From: NORP181 sp047623555
GTDB taxonomy: Bacteria > Pseudomonadota > Alphaproteobacteria > Rhodobacterales > Rhodobacteraceae
Assembly (NCBI GenBank): GCA_047623555.1
Contig: JBLHMP010000053.1
Span: forward strand, 1-28,396
Direction of reading: 5' to 3'
DNA length: 28,396 bases
The notes below the pieces were generated by a model that searched no databases, was not told where the DNA came from, and saw nothing but the letters and a program-made list of their open reading frames with translations. Of the stretch, positions 1-8,083 are shown piece after piece; the first letter of the stretch is position 1; the number at the start of each line of letters is the position of its first letter. The position numbers were made by a program, and so were the translations under genes.

Positions 1-111
1 ATGTTCGGCAAACTCAAAGACTGGCGACGTATCGCCATGCGTTACGACAGATGCCCAAAGCTCTTCCTCTCAGCCATCGCGCTGGCCGCAATCGTCTTGT
101 TTTGGTTATGA
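1..111 (+). pseudogene. IS5-family transposase, 3' end only
   Basis: The first 36 codons read MFGKLKDWRRIAMRYDRCPK and end in a hydrophobic stretch before TGA at 109-111. This is the typical C-terminus of IS5-family (IS427/IS1031-like) DDE transposases. The ATG at base 1 is an internal Met, not a start; the rest lies outside the window. The element's end is probably in the GAGTCCTGACCC stretch just after the stop, immediately abutting a second IS at 122-123. Whether the full element is intact cannot be told from here. Confidence 0.8.
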
Positions 112-121
112 GTCCTGACCC

Positions 122-603
122 TAGGGCTTGTTGAAATTCAACGAGAGTTGATGATGGCGGCAATCAGATAGATCATTGAGGAGAAGCTCTGATCGGTTTT
201 GCAGGCACGCAAGGCTATGCATTTGAATTCCTTCAGCTTCTGAAAATAGTTTTCGATTAAGTGCCGCTATTTGTTGCTATCCTTGTCAAACTCAGGCGGG
301 AATTTCCGGTTCGATTTTGGCGGTATGATGGGCTTGATCCGGCATCAGGCGAAAGCTGATGAGGTTACCAAACGCATCCGTCAGCGCCAGAATTTTGGTG
401 GTAATTCCCCCGCGAGGCTTCCCTATAGTCTGTTGCCGAACTCGTGCGGCAGGTCGCGTTTCTTGCCAAAATAATGCCACTCCATCAAAATCCACTGGGC
501 GTCGTTAATCACAAAACGGTCACTCAACATTCAAACCTCCCTTTTGGGGAGACGTGATTCAGAACTCAGCCCAAATGGGAAACTTGAATCTCAATAAGCC
601 CTA
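122..603 (-). mobile_element. Decayed IS5-family (IS427-like) element with TIRs and TA target duplication
   Basis: Near-matching terminal inverted repeats bound the element: AGGGCTTGTTGAAATTCAAC at 123-142, and the complement of AGGGCTTATTGAGATTCAAG at 583-602. A TA dinucleotide flanks both GGGC ends (122-123 and 602-603), as expected for IS427-group target duplication. At about 480 bp it is roughly half the usual size of such elements, so it has suffered internal deletions. It sits between the tail of another IS5 element and tctB, where tctC would normally be expected. Confidence 0.75.
138..530 (-). pseudogene. IS5-family transposase remnant
   Basis: Reading leftward from ATG at 530, the pieces are: an N-terminal MLSDRFVINDAQWILMEWHY, a central GKPRGGITTKILALTDAFGN in another frame, and a C-terminal RHLIENYFQKLKEFKCIAL-type segment ending at the TGA at 138-140. 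These are recognisable blocks of one IS5-family transposase (about 260 residues when intact). They are joined by large deletions and frameshifts, with most of the catalytic core missing. It is not functional. Confidence 0.8.
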
Positions 604-626
604 ATAAATGAGAGGGTTTTTACGAT

Positions 627-1161
627 ATGCGTAAAGCTGAACTGATTACTGCAATTATCCTTGGTATCCTCTCACTTGCGCTGATGTGGAGAGCCGACGA
701 AGTCCCGTCATGGAACCCCGACATCGCCTGGTTTGACAATATCTGGATCATTTTGGACGAAGGCCCGGGCAGCGGGTTTTGACCATTCTGGCTATCGCTG
801 TCGCTGACCATGTTCCTGTGCTGTATCTGGATCGTCATCAACTGGATCCGCGGCACATCTGCCCCATCCCAATCAACCGAACCGTTTCTGGACGCCACGG
901 AAAACGCATACTGATCACCGTTCGCGGTGGCCTGATCGGTTTCTGATCGTGATCTATGTGCTGGGATTTTACGGCGTGATCCCGCTGTTCCTGATCCATT
1001 ACATGCGGGTTTTGGGCCGCAACAGTTGGTTTCTGCCCATATGCGTGGCCGCAGGCATGACGGTTTTCTGTATCTTCTTCTTTGACATCGCGATGCGCAT
1101 CGTTCTGCTCAAGGGCTATCTGGAACCGCTGTTCATGCCGCTTTACGACATTTTCCTGTGA
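627..1161 (+). pseudogene. tctB: TctB-family tricarboxylate transporter small subunit, broken
   Basis: Small membrane subunit of the tripartite tricarboxylate transporter (TTT) family. The frame opened at 627 (after a GAGAGGG ribosome site) gives MRKAELITAIILGILSLALM, then stops at TGA 780-782, where the continuation PFWLSLSLTMFLCCIWIVIN shows a tryptophan codon was expected. The frame slips once near 896-899 and again near 940 (each explained by one lost base), after which MIYVLGFYGVIPLFLIHYMR and the final helices continue to TGA 1159-1161. One nonsense and two frameshifts make it a pseudogene. tctA follows 41 bases on. The solute-binding tctC that usually precedes is absent, replaced by IS DNA. 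Confidence 0.85.
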
Positions 1162-1202
1162 TCGCAAAACGCGCAATTTTCAGATCAAAAGGACACTAAA
1201 AC

Positions 1203-2547
1203 ATGGGCGCTCTGCTCTCACTTTACGGCGGCATCATGGTCGCGCTTGAACCGGTCAATCTCGGTCTGGCGATCATCGGCGTGATTGTTGGTCTGTTTGT
1301 CGGTGCGATGCCGGGGCTGGGATCGGCCAATGGCGTGGCAATCCTGCTACCGTTTATGTTTGGCATTCAAGGCTATACCGGCGGCGCCACCTCGTCGATC
1401 ACCTTGGGGATTCCGGGGCTGTCAACGGCGGTGGCCACCACCTTTGATGGGCGACCTATGGCGCTGGCGGGCAAAGCGTATGTCGCCCTTGTTACCGCTG
1501 CGTTTGCGTCGTTCATTGGCGGTACGTTCTCAAACATCATGTTCACCGCGTTTGCCCTGGTGCTGGCCTCGATGGCGCTGTCGTTTGGTGACCCAGAGGT
1601 TTTCGCGCTGATGTTGCTGGCCTTTGCGACCTTCGTCGGTCTGGGCGACGATGATATTCTCAAAACCATCTTTTCAATCTGTGTTGGGCTTGTTCTGGCC
1701 ACCGTCGGGTTTGACATCACCGGCTTTAGCCACGGCATCCGTATCCTTGTTCTGACCATCGGAGTTTACGGCATTGGCGAGATGTTGTGGACGATTAATA
1801 CAAGCTGGTACGGGTCAACCATGACCAAAGTCGACGCCAGCATCTTTTCGGCGATCAAAGAGTTCCGGTATGCATGGCGCGGCACCATGATCGGCTCTGC
1901 CATGGGGTTCTTTGTCGGCATCCTGCCCGCAACCGGGGCGACGCCGGGGTCGCTAATGGCCTACGGTATGACCAAGCTGACGGCCAAAGACCCCAGCAAA
2001 TTCGGCAAGGGTGGAATTGACGGCATCGCAGCGCCAGAATCGGCCAATAACTCGGCCTCAACCGGGGCAATGTTGCCGATGATGACACTGGGCATTCCCG
2101 GCTGACCAACCACGGCTGTTCTGTTGACTGGCATGGTCATCTGGGGCCTGCAACCGGGGCCGTTATTGTTCACCAATCAACCCGAATTCGTTTGGCTGCT
2201 GATCGGCTCATTCTACATTGCGAACGTCATTGCAGTGCTGGTAAAGCTCGCGTTCATCCCGGTGTTTTTGTGGATGCTGCGGATGCAGTTCACGATTTTG
2301 TCTCCGATGATCTTTATCCTGTCGCTGGTCGGCACCTACGCCGCTTACCTTGATATGTTCGACGTCTCATTGATGGTCCGTTGGCTTCGCCGCCTTCTTT
2401 CTGCGCATGCTTGACTACCCGGTGGCCCCTGTGGTTCTTGCCATCGTCCTTGGCCCAATCGCCGAACCAATCACAATAATCGCGATCATCTTGATCTTTC
2501 TGCCCCTGCCAAAATTCATCAAAGACAAGCTAAAGAAACCAGAATAA
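1203..2547 (+). pseudogene. tctA: TctA-family tricarboxylate transporter large subunit, broken
   Basis: Large permease of the TTT family. The opening MGALLSLYGGIMVALEPVNL and the glycine-rich VGAMPGLGSANGVAILLP are hallmark TctA sequence, and GATPGSLMAYG and TLGIPG follow. In the signature GIPGSPTTAVL the serine codon is TGA (2103-2105); the same frame then runs on as PTTAVLLTGMVIWGLQPGPL. A frameshift near 2375-2385 moves the C-terminus (FFLRMLDYPVAPVVLAIVLG) to another frame, ending at TAA 2545-2547. Against the family as I know it (about 500 residues) there also seem to be in-frame deletions, for example after ILLPFMFG, after VGFDI and after GPIAEP. Transport function is lost. Confidence 0.88.
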
Positions 2548-2614
2548 GAAAAGGGCAGAGGTCCAAAACCCCCGCCCAATTTCTTCTCGTCAAAAATACC
2601 TCTGCGCAGCGCGC

Positions 2615-2639
2615 ATCGGATCGTTCTTTACGATCCGAT
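2615..2639. terminator. Hairpin between convergent tctA remnant and formyltransferase
   Basis: A perfect 10-bp inverted repeat (ATCGGATCGT / ACGATCCGAT) with a 5-base TCTTT loop lies between the convergent ends of tctA and the formyltransferase. It has only a short T run on the plus side and none on the minus side, so it is a plausible but weak bidirectional terminator. Confidence 0.55.
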
Positions 2640-2642
2640 TTA

Positions 2643-3530
2643 TCAGCCCAAGCCGTTAATCCATTCCGCCGCCGGTTGCTTTTTGCCATCCTTAGGTTTT
2701 AACCGTTCAATCAGAATCCGCCCACCATTGGCCTGCACAACAATGCCGTTGTCCTCAACCGAAACGACCTCACCCGGCGCCCCGGCCCCTTCAAGGCGTT
2801 TACTGTCATAGACCTGAACAGCAACACCCTTGATCTCGCAACTCGCCCCCGGTGCCGGGTTTGCTGCGCGGATGATATTGTAGACATCCGCCACCGGTTT
2901 CGACCAGTCAATCGCGGCTTGTTCGCCTTTGAACCAGCTCTCATATGATCCGTCTTTAAGTCGCTGATCGTGTTTCAGGATCACCCCAGATTTAACCAGA
3001 TCAAGCCCCTCGATCATCGCATCAACACCCATCGGAAACAGCTTTTTGAAATAGACATCACCGATGGTGTCATCGGGGCCAATTTCACAGGATTTTTGGA
3101 TCATGATCGGCCCTTCGTCTAGCCCGTCATTCGGCCAGAAGATCGTTAGCCCGGTGCGTGTCTTACCCATGGCAATTGGCCAGTTGATCGACGATGGCCC
3201 GCGATGTTCTGGGCACAGCGACGGGTGATACTGGAACGTCCCATGTTTGGGCGCGTTCAGCACCGCCTCGGGCACAAACAACAGCACATAGGCCATCATG
3301 CAAAGGTCAGCGTTAAAGCTTTGCATCAGGTCTAACGCTTCTGGGGTTTTCCAGGATGCGGGTTGGTGCACCGGAATGTTGTTCTCGCGGGCGAGATCGG
3401 CCATCGGATCTTCGGGGCGATCCTCTTTTGTCGGGGCGCAACAGACCGCTATGATGTCTTCGCCACGCTCTAGCAAACGTTCCAGAACGGATTTACCAAA
3501 GGCCTGTTGGCCGTGAACCACTATTCGCAT
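2643..3530 (-). CDS. Formyltransferase resembling the 10-formyltetrahydrofolate hydrolase domain
   Basis: 295 residues with a formyl_transf_N domain (about 1-180) and a C-terminal Fmt_C-like barrel (about 200-290). The active-site block is YHPSLCPEHRG with His102, and FWPNDGLDEG with Asp138. The 36-residue His-Asp spacing matches my memory of the hydrolase domain of 10-formyl-THF dehydrogenase (His106/Asp142). YHPSL...HRGxSxINW is closer to that enzyme than to Met-tRNA formyltransferase, where the block is NxHxSLLP; here the usual Asn is Gln100. It is the last gene of the oxc-frc operon, 81 bases after frc, with its own AAAGGACA ribosome site. Likely role (inference): moving or releasing a formyl group between folate and the formate/formyl-CoA made by Oxc. 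A stray Fmt paralogue is the alternative. Confidence 0.85.
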   Translation of the reverse strand: MRIVVHGQQAFGKSVLERLLERGEDIIAVCCAPTKEDRPEDPMADLARENNIPVHQPASWKTPEALDLMQSFNADLCMMAYVLLFVPEAVLNAPKHGTFQYHPSLCPEHRGPSSINWPIAMGKTRTGLTIFWPNDGLDEGPIMIQKSCEIGPDDTIGDVYFKKLFPMGVDAMIEGLDLVKSGVILKHDQRLKDGSYESWFKGEQAAIDWSKPVADVYNIIRAANPAPGASCEIKGVAVQVYDSKRLEGAGAPGEVVSVEDNGIVVQANGGRILIERLKPKDGKKQPAAEWINGLG

Positions 3531-3611
3531 AGTCTTGTCCTTTCGTTGATCCGGGGACCTGACAAAGTTTAATGCCTCCGGTGGGGATATTTTTGAAAAT
3601 TGGAAAGAGGG

Positions 3612-4871
3612 TTACGCGACATCGCCAACAGCGCCAGAGGCCAGCACCCGGGCGAGGGCGTCGCCTTTGTAGCCAAGCACGTCTTTCAAAATTTCGGCGG
3701 TGTGTTCCCCCAGCAGCGGCGAGCGTTCCACATCAACAGGGCTATCGGACAGTTTGATCGGGCAGCCGACCGAGACATATTTTCCGCGTTCGGGGTGATC
3801 AACCTCGACGATGGTGCCCGTTGCGCGCAGGCCCTCGTCTTCCATGATTTCCCTGGTCGACAGGATTGGGCCAACCGGGATGTTCAGCGGGTTACAGATG
3901 TCCATTACCTCGTATTTGGTTTTGGTCATGGTCCAAGCTTCGATCCGCTCAAAGATCTCGTTCAGTTTATCCAGACGTTCGGGCGGCGTGGCGTAACCCT
4001 CTTTTTCTTTCCAGTCTGGTTCGTCAATCACGTCGCAGACGTTTTTCCAAACTGCGGCCTGAGTGATGAAATAGGTGTAGGCGTTTGGATCGGTCTCCCA
4101 GCCTTTGCATTTCAGGATACGGCCGGGTTGGCCGCCGCCTGAATCATTGCCCGCGCGCGGGGTTGCATCGCCAAACGGGATGCCTTCGCCGTGCTGTGAG
4201 TATTCGACCAATGGGCCCGCCGATAACCGCTGTTGATCGCGCAGTTTGACCCGGCACAGGTTGATAACACCGTCCTGCATCGGGGCCAAAACCTTTTGTC
4301 CGCGACCTGATTTTTCACGCTGAAACAAGGCGGTAACGATGCCAAGCGCCAGATGTAGCCCGGTGCCGCTGTCGCCGATCTGTGCGCCGGTCACGATGGG
4401 CGGGCCATCGCGGAACCCCGTTGTTGACGCGGCACCACCGGCACATTGCGCCACGTTTTCATAGACCTTGCAATCTTCATATTGGCCGGGCCCGAACCCT
4501 TTGATCGAGGCCATGATGATACGCGGATTGATCTCTTGAATCCGCTCCCACGAGAACCCCATGCGGTCCAGCGCGCCGGGGGCGAAATTTTCGACCAGTA
4601 CATCACATTCTTCGATCAGGCGCGTCAGCACCTCTTTGCCGATCTCGTTTTTTGAGTTCAGCTCAATCGAGCGTTTGTTGTGATTCAGCATAGTGAAATA
4701 GAGCGAATCCGCACCCGGAACATCAACCAACTGTTTACGCGTTGCGTCGCCAACACCGGGACGTTCGACCTTGAGAACATCCGCGCCAAACCAAGCCAAA
4801 AGCTGGGTACAGGTCGGGCCGGATTGAACATGGGTAAAGTCAAGAATTTTGACGCCTTCAAGAGCTTTCAT
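3612..4871 (-). CDS. frc: Formyl-CoA:oxalate CoA-transferase (CaiB/BaiF class III)
   Basis: 419 residues, normal for family III CoA-transferases. It transfers CoA from formyl-CoA to oxalate, giving oxalyl-CoA and formate in the cytoplasm. The N-terminus GVKILDFTHVQSGPTCTQLL, the block LYFTMLNHNKRSIEL, ENFAPGALDRMGF and KVYENVAQCAGGAASTTGF closely follow Oxalobacter Frc as I remember it. Catalytic Asp is Asp167 in IGDSGTG; Gln16 is the substrate-loop residue; the flexible glycine loop reads GGGQPG. Start ATG has AAAGGAAT upstream and lies 21 bases after oxc, so the two are cotranscribed. Succinyl-CoA or other CaiB transferases are less likely given oxc next door. Confidence 0.95.
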   Translation of the reverse strand: MKALEGVKILDFTHVQSGPTCTQLLAWFGADVLKVERPGVGDATRKQLVDVPGADSLYFTMLNHNKRSIELNSKNEIGKEVLTRLIEECDVLVENFAPGALDRMGFSWERIQEINPRIIMASIKGFGPGQYEDCKVYENVAQCAGGAASTTGFRDGPPIVTGAQIGDSGTGLHLALGIVTALFQREKSGRGQKVLAPMQDGVINLCRVKLRDQQRLSAGPLVEYSQHGEGIPFGDATPRAGNDSGGGQPGRILKCKGWETDPNAYTYFITQAAVWKNVCDVIDEPDWKEKEGYATPPERLDKLNEIFERIEAWTMTKTKYEVMDICNPLNIPVGPILSTREIMEDEGLRATGTIVEVDHPERGKYVSVGCPIKLSDSPVDVERSPLLGEHTAEILKDVLGYKGDALARVLASGAVGDVA

Positions 4872-4892
4872 AGCAGTATTCCTTTGACTAAA

Positions 4893-6635
4893 TTACTTCA
4901 GGGCTTTGGCCGCAGCGCGCGCCTTGGCGACAGCAGAGGTTGGGTTTAAGCTGCCGATATTGCCGCTTTCTTTGCCTGCTTTGGGGTCAATTACGGCGTT
5001 GATCAGGGTTGGCTTGCCGGTATCCATCGCCTCGACCACGGCGCGGTTTAACTCATCTGGCGTGTTGGCGGTGATGCCGATGCCGCCGAACGCCTGCATC
5101 ATCAAATCATAACGCGCACCTTCCACAAACGAGGTGGTCGCAGGGTCGTCGCCACCCGACCGGTTCACCCCGTCGCCACGATAAATGCCGTTGTTGTTGA
5201 ACACCACGATGCAGATCGGCAGATTGTAGCGGCAGATGGTTTCCACCTCCATGCCCGAGAACCCAAACGCGCTGTCGCCTTCGACCGCGAGCACCGGTTT
5301 GCCGGTTTCCACGGCCGCCGCGATGGCCGATCCCATGCCGATACCCATGACGCCCCATGTGCCCACATCCAGCCGTTTGCGCGGCTGGTACATGTCGATA
5401 ATCGAGCGCGCGAAATCGAGCGTATTGGCGCCTTCGTTGACCAAAATTGCATCTGGCCGGTCTTTGATGATGGTTTTGAGCGCCCCAAGGGCAGCGTTGT
5501 AATCCATTGGGTTTGAGTTGTTTTGCAGGCGTGACGCCATGCGTTCGACGTTGCCGACAACTTTGGTGCGGATCGCGTCGGTCCATTCTGTTGGCGGTTT
5601 CTGCCAGTTGTTGCCCATGGCGTTGATCAGGGCGGCGGCCACCGATCCGATGTCGCCCACAAGCGGGGCTGCGATTTCGACATTGCTGTCCATTTCGCGC
5701 GGTTCAATATCGATTTGCACGAATTTCTTGCTATACGGCTCGCCCCATTGTTTGCCCTTGCCGTGGCTTAGCAGCCAGTTCAGACGCGCGCCAACCATCA
5801 GCACAACGTCGGATTCTTTTAGCACCATCGACCGCGCGGCAGAGGCGGACTGAACATGCGTATCAGGCAACAACCCCTTGGCCATCGACATCGGCAGATA
5901 GGGGATGCCGGACTTTTCGACCAATTCACGCACCAGATCGTCAGCTTGGGCATAAGCCGCGCCTTTACCAAGAATTATCAGCGGTTTTTTGGCACCTTTT
6001 AGGACGTCAATCGCACGGGCAATCGCATCAGGCGCCGGGATTTGTGCCGGGGCCGGATCAATCACTTTGACCAGCGATTTTTCACCCTCGGCGGCGTCCA
6101 TCACCTGACCCAGAAGCGACCCTGGAATGTCCAGATACACGCCCCCCGGACGCCCCGACACGGCGGCACGAATGGCACGCGCAACGCCGATGCCAATGTC
6201 TTCGGCATGCAAAATACGGAACGCGGCTTTGCACAGCGGTTTGGCGATGGCGAGCTGGTCCATTTCCTCATAGTCACCCTGCATAAGGTCAACGACTTCA
6301 CGCTCGGACGAACCCGAAATAAGGATCATCGGCCAGCAATTGGTGGTGGCATGGGCCAGCGAAGTCAGGCCGTTCAGAAACCCGGGGGCCGAAACGGTCA
6401 TGCAGACGCCCGGTTTCTTGGTTAAATAACCGGCGATCGCCGCGGCATTACCGGCGTTTTGCTCATGGCGAAACGATAAAACCCGGATGCCTTCGCCCTG
6501 CGCATAGCGGCCCAGATCGGTGATCGGGATGCCCGGTACATTATAGATCGTGTTCAACCCGTTCAGTTTCAGTGCATCAATCAGCAAATGGAACCCGTCG
6601 GTTATCGGGCCCTGCGGTGTGGTTTCGTCACTCAT
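4893..6635 (-). CDS. oxc: Oxalyl-CoA decarboxylase
   Basis: 580 residues, a thiamine-diphosphate enzyme of the usual three-domain layout: pyrimidine-binding domain (about 10-175, with activating Glu58 in RHEQNAGNAAAIAGYL), central domain (about 195-330), and pyrophosphate-binding domain (about 375-560). The last contains GDSAFGFSG followed by NLPICIVVFNNN, the GDG-type ThDP/Mg motif with Ser in the third position. It converts oxalyl-CoA to formyl-CoA and CO2. The start has AGGAGA 5 bases upstream and lies 27 bases after the GntR gene; frc follows after 21 bases. Other ThDP lyases such as acetolactate synthase are possible by fold, but pairing with Frc settles it. Confidence 0.95.
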   Translation of the reverse strand: MSDETTPQGPITDGFHLLIDALKLNGLNTIYNVPGIPITDLGRYAQGEGIRVLSFRHEQNAGNAAAIAGYLTKKPGVCMTVSAPGFLNGLTSLAHATTNCWPMILISGSSEREVVDLMQGDYEEMDQLAIAKPLCKAAFRILHAEDIGIGVARAIRAAVSGRPGGVYLDIPGSLLGQVMDAAEGEKSLVKVIDPAPAQIPAPDAIARAIDVLKGAKKPLIILGKGAAYAQADDLVRELVEKSGIPYLPMSMAKGLLPDTHVQSASAARSMVLKESDVVLMVGARLNWLLSHGKGKQWGEPYSKKFVQIDIEPREMDSNVEIAAPLVGDIGSVAAALINAMGNNWQKPPTEWTDAIRTKVVGNVERMASRLQNNSNPMDYNAALGALKTIIKDRPDAILVNEGANTLDFARSIIDMYQPRKRLDVGTWGVMGIGMGSAIAAAVETGKPVLAVEGDSAFGFSGMEVETICRYNLPICIVVFNNNGIYRGDGVNRSGGDDPATTSFVEGARYDLMMQAFGGIGITANTPDELNRAVVEAMDTGKPTLINAVIDPKAGKESGNIGSLNPTSAVAKARAAAKALK

Positions 6636-6662
6636 TGTGGTCTCCTGTTAGGTATCTGCGAC

Positions 6663-7358
6663 CTAGGGGCGTTTGCTGTTGTTAAGGTCAATTCGGTTCC
6701 ATGTTCGGCGCACATGATCGTGCAGCCGCATGGTATGATCGCGCACCATTTGCGCGGCCTTTTCAGGGTCTCTTTCTTCTAACGCTTCGATGATTTCACT
6801 GTGATCAACGACGGATCGCGTCACCCGATCATCCTCGCCCATGGCGCGTTTGCGCACGGCGTGCATATGCAAAAACAAGCCGTCGGCCATGGTTTTCAGC
6901 AGGGTGCATTTGGAAATTTCGAGGATCTTTTGGTGGAACCTGATGTTGTCTTCGGAGTATTCGGAAATCCGGGTATCGGCGCGCGCGTCATTGTATTTGG
7001 CGGCAATCTTGCGCAGCGCGGCAATGTCGGAATTGCTGGCACGTTCGGCGGCCAACCGTGCTGCCATGCTCTCTAATGCTGCCCAGGCGACGATGATTTC
7101 GAGGATTTCAGATAGAGTTTTTCGCTGCACAAACACGCCTTTGCGCGGCACCACCGTCAACAGCCCGTCGCTTTCCAGCCGCGCGATAGCGTCGCGTAGC
7201 GGGGTGCGTGAAACCCCCAACTGATCCGCAAGCGAGCGTTCGTCAAGCCGCAGGTCGGCGTCTTCGTTGTAAATATCCATATCCAAAATCGCGTCGCGCA
7301 GCATGTCATAGACGTGCTCTTTGAGCGTGAAATTGTTGGTGATCGGGTGCAGTTTCAT
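6663..7358 (-). CDS. GntR-family (FCD) transcriptional regulator of the oxalate operon
   Basis: 231 residues from ATG at 7358. A GTG at 7409 in frame would add 17 residues, but those lie over a candidate operator and lack family character, so I prefer MKLHPITNNFTLKEHVYDML as the N-terminus. The winged helix covers about 10-78, with recognition region RSLADQLGVSRTPLRDAIAR. The FCD ligand domain covers about 85-215, with the metal-type residues in DNIRFHQKI, DHSEIIEAL and MVRDHTMRLHDHV. FCD regulators bind small carboxylates, so oxalate, formate or a precursor is a fair guess for the effector. It is first in the oxc-frc operon and divergent from the CMD-OYE operon, so it may control both. Confidence 0.9.
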   Translation of the reverse strand: MKLHPITNNFTLKEHVYDMLRDAILDMDIYNEDADLRLDERSLADQLGVSRTPLRDAIARLESDGLLTVVPRKGVFVQRKTLSEILEIIVAWAALESMAARLAAERASNSDIAALRKIAAKYNDARADTRISEYSEDNIRFHQKILEISKCTLLKTMADGLFLHMHAVRKRAMGEDDRVTRSVVDHSEIIEALEERDPEKAAQMVRDHTMRLHDHVRRTWNRIDLNNSKRP

Positions 7359-7389
7359 AAAGGCTTGGGGTCCGGTTGGCTTCGGTATC

Positions 7390-7410
7390 TGTGGTATCCC
7401 ATAAACCACA
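7390..7410. promoter_or_regulatory. Inverted repeat, candidate GntR operator
   Basis: TGTGGT (7390-7395) and ACCACA (7405-7410) form a perfect 6-bp inverted repeat with a 9-base spacer just upstream of the preferred GntR start. It shares the TGGT/ACCA core with the palindrome at 7513-7522, suggesting autoregulation. Confidence 0.4.
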
Positions 7411-7461
7411 TAATTCGTTGTCGCAATGAAATTTGGGCGCTGATACTGCTATATTTATGGC

Positions 7462-7475
7462 TATCCATGTGGATA
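7462..7475. promoter_or_regulatory. Palindrome in the oxalate/CMD divergent region
   Basis: TATCCA-TG-TGGATA is a perfect 6-bp inverted repeat with a 2-base centre, placed between the divergent GntR-oxc-frc and CMD-OYE operons. It could bind a dimeric regulator. Its sequence differs from the TGGT/ACCA sites. Confidence 0.35.
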
Positions 7476-7484
7476 TGGCCAAGC

Positions 7485-7519
7485 TGGTCTTTGGTCTTTG
7501 GTCTCTGGTGTCTGGTGTA
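7485..7519 (+). repeat. Five tandem 7-bp repeats (TGGTNTN)
   Basis: Five contiguous heptamers: TGGTCTT, TGGTCTT, TGGTCTC, TGGTGTC, TGGTGTA. The last runs into the palindrome TGGTGTACCA (7513-7522). The array lies in the control region between two divergent operons. Confidence 0.75.
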
Positions 7520-7522
7520 CCA
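7513..7522. promoter_or_regulatory. TGGTGTACCA palindrome, candidate GntR/FCD operator
   Basis: A perfect-arm palindrome (TGGT-GT-ACCA) of the kind bound by FadR/FCD-type GntR regulators, followed at once by TTGTATAAT, which resembles a -10 element on the plus strand. Binding here would affect the plus-strand CMD operon. The assignment is inference. Confidence 0.4.
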
Positions 7523-7645
7523 TTGTATAATTCATGGTTTTGCGAGCAATTCCACCTGTAATCCCTTGTGGCGGTGCGATGGGCAATTGCGTCTGCGTGC
7601 GCCAGATGTGCATGATGCGGCAAACCAAATCACAAGGATGATAAA

Positions 7646-8038
7646 ATGCCCGATACATTTGACGAAGACCTGTTTCTCAAGGGCTTAGAGCAACGCAAAG
7701 CGACACTTGGTTCCGAATATGTTGAGAAGAGTCTGGATGCTTCGGATGATTTCAATCGGCCATTTCAGGAGGCAATGACCGCCTGGTGCTGGGGTTTTGG
7801 ATGGGGTGATGATGCGATTGATGCCAAAACCCGGTCGTTGATGAACCTCGCGATGATCGGTGCTCTGGGAAAAATGACCGAATGGGAATTGCACTGCCGT
7901 GGCGCGTTAAACAATGGGGTCACCAAGGAACAAATCCGTGCCACCATCCATGTTATCGCCATTTACTGCGGCGTACCGCAATCGCTGGAATGTTTCCGCG
8001 TGGCACGTAAAGTGTTGGAAGAGGCAGGCGAGCTTTGA
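7646..8038 (+). CDS. Carboxymuconolactone decarboxylase-like (AhpD-fold) protein
   Basis: 130 residues, the size of PcaC-like CMD proteins. The core KTRSLMNLAMIGALGKMTEW followed by ELHCRGALNNGVTKEQIRAT and IAIYCGVP is the classic CMD domain (about 40-120). There is no AhpD CxxC pair, so decarboxylase/isomerase-like rather than peroxidase-reducing chemistry is expected. It starts the plus-strand operon with OYE (45-base gap), M20 and cupin genes. No beta-ketoadipate genes are nearby, so a genuine role on carboxymuconolactone is unlikely; the substrate is unknown. Confidence 0.88.
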   Translation: MPDTFDEDLFLKGLEQRKATLGSEYVEKSLDASDDFNRPFQEAMTAWCWGFGWGDDAIDAKTRSLMNLAMIGALGKMTEWELHCRGALNNGVTKEQIRATIHVIAIYCGVPQSLECFRVARKVLEEAGEL

Positions 8039-8083
8039 CCACAATCAACCCTCTGTCTATGTTGCAATGAACGGAATTTTAAC

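Noticed and set aside
3572..4142. Plus-strand frame of about 180 codons opposite frc
   Set aside because: It is the antisense of a canonical Frc and has no recognisable domain.
7359..7409. GTG start adding 17 residues to the GntR protein
   Set aside because: It overlaps a candidate operator and lacks a ribosome site; family members start near MKLHPITNN.
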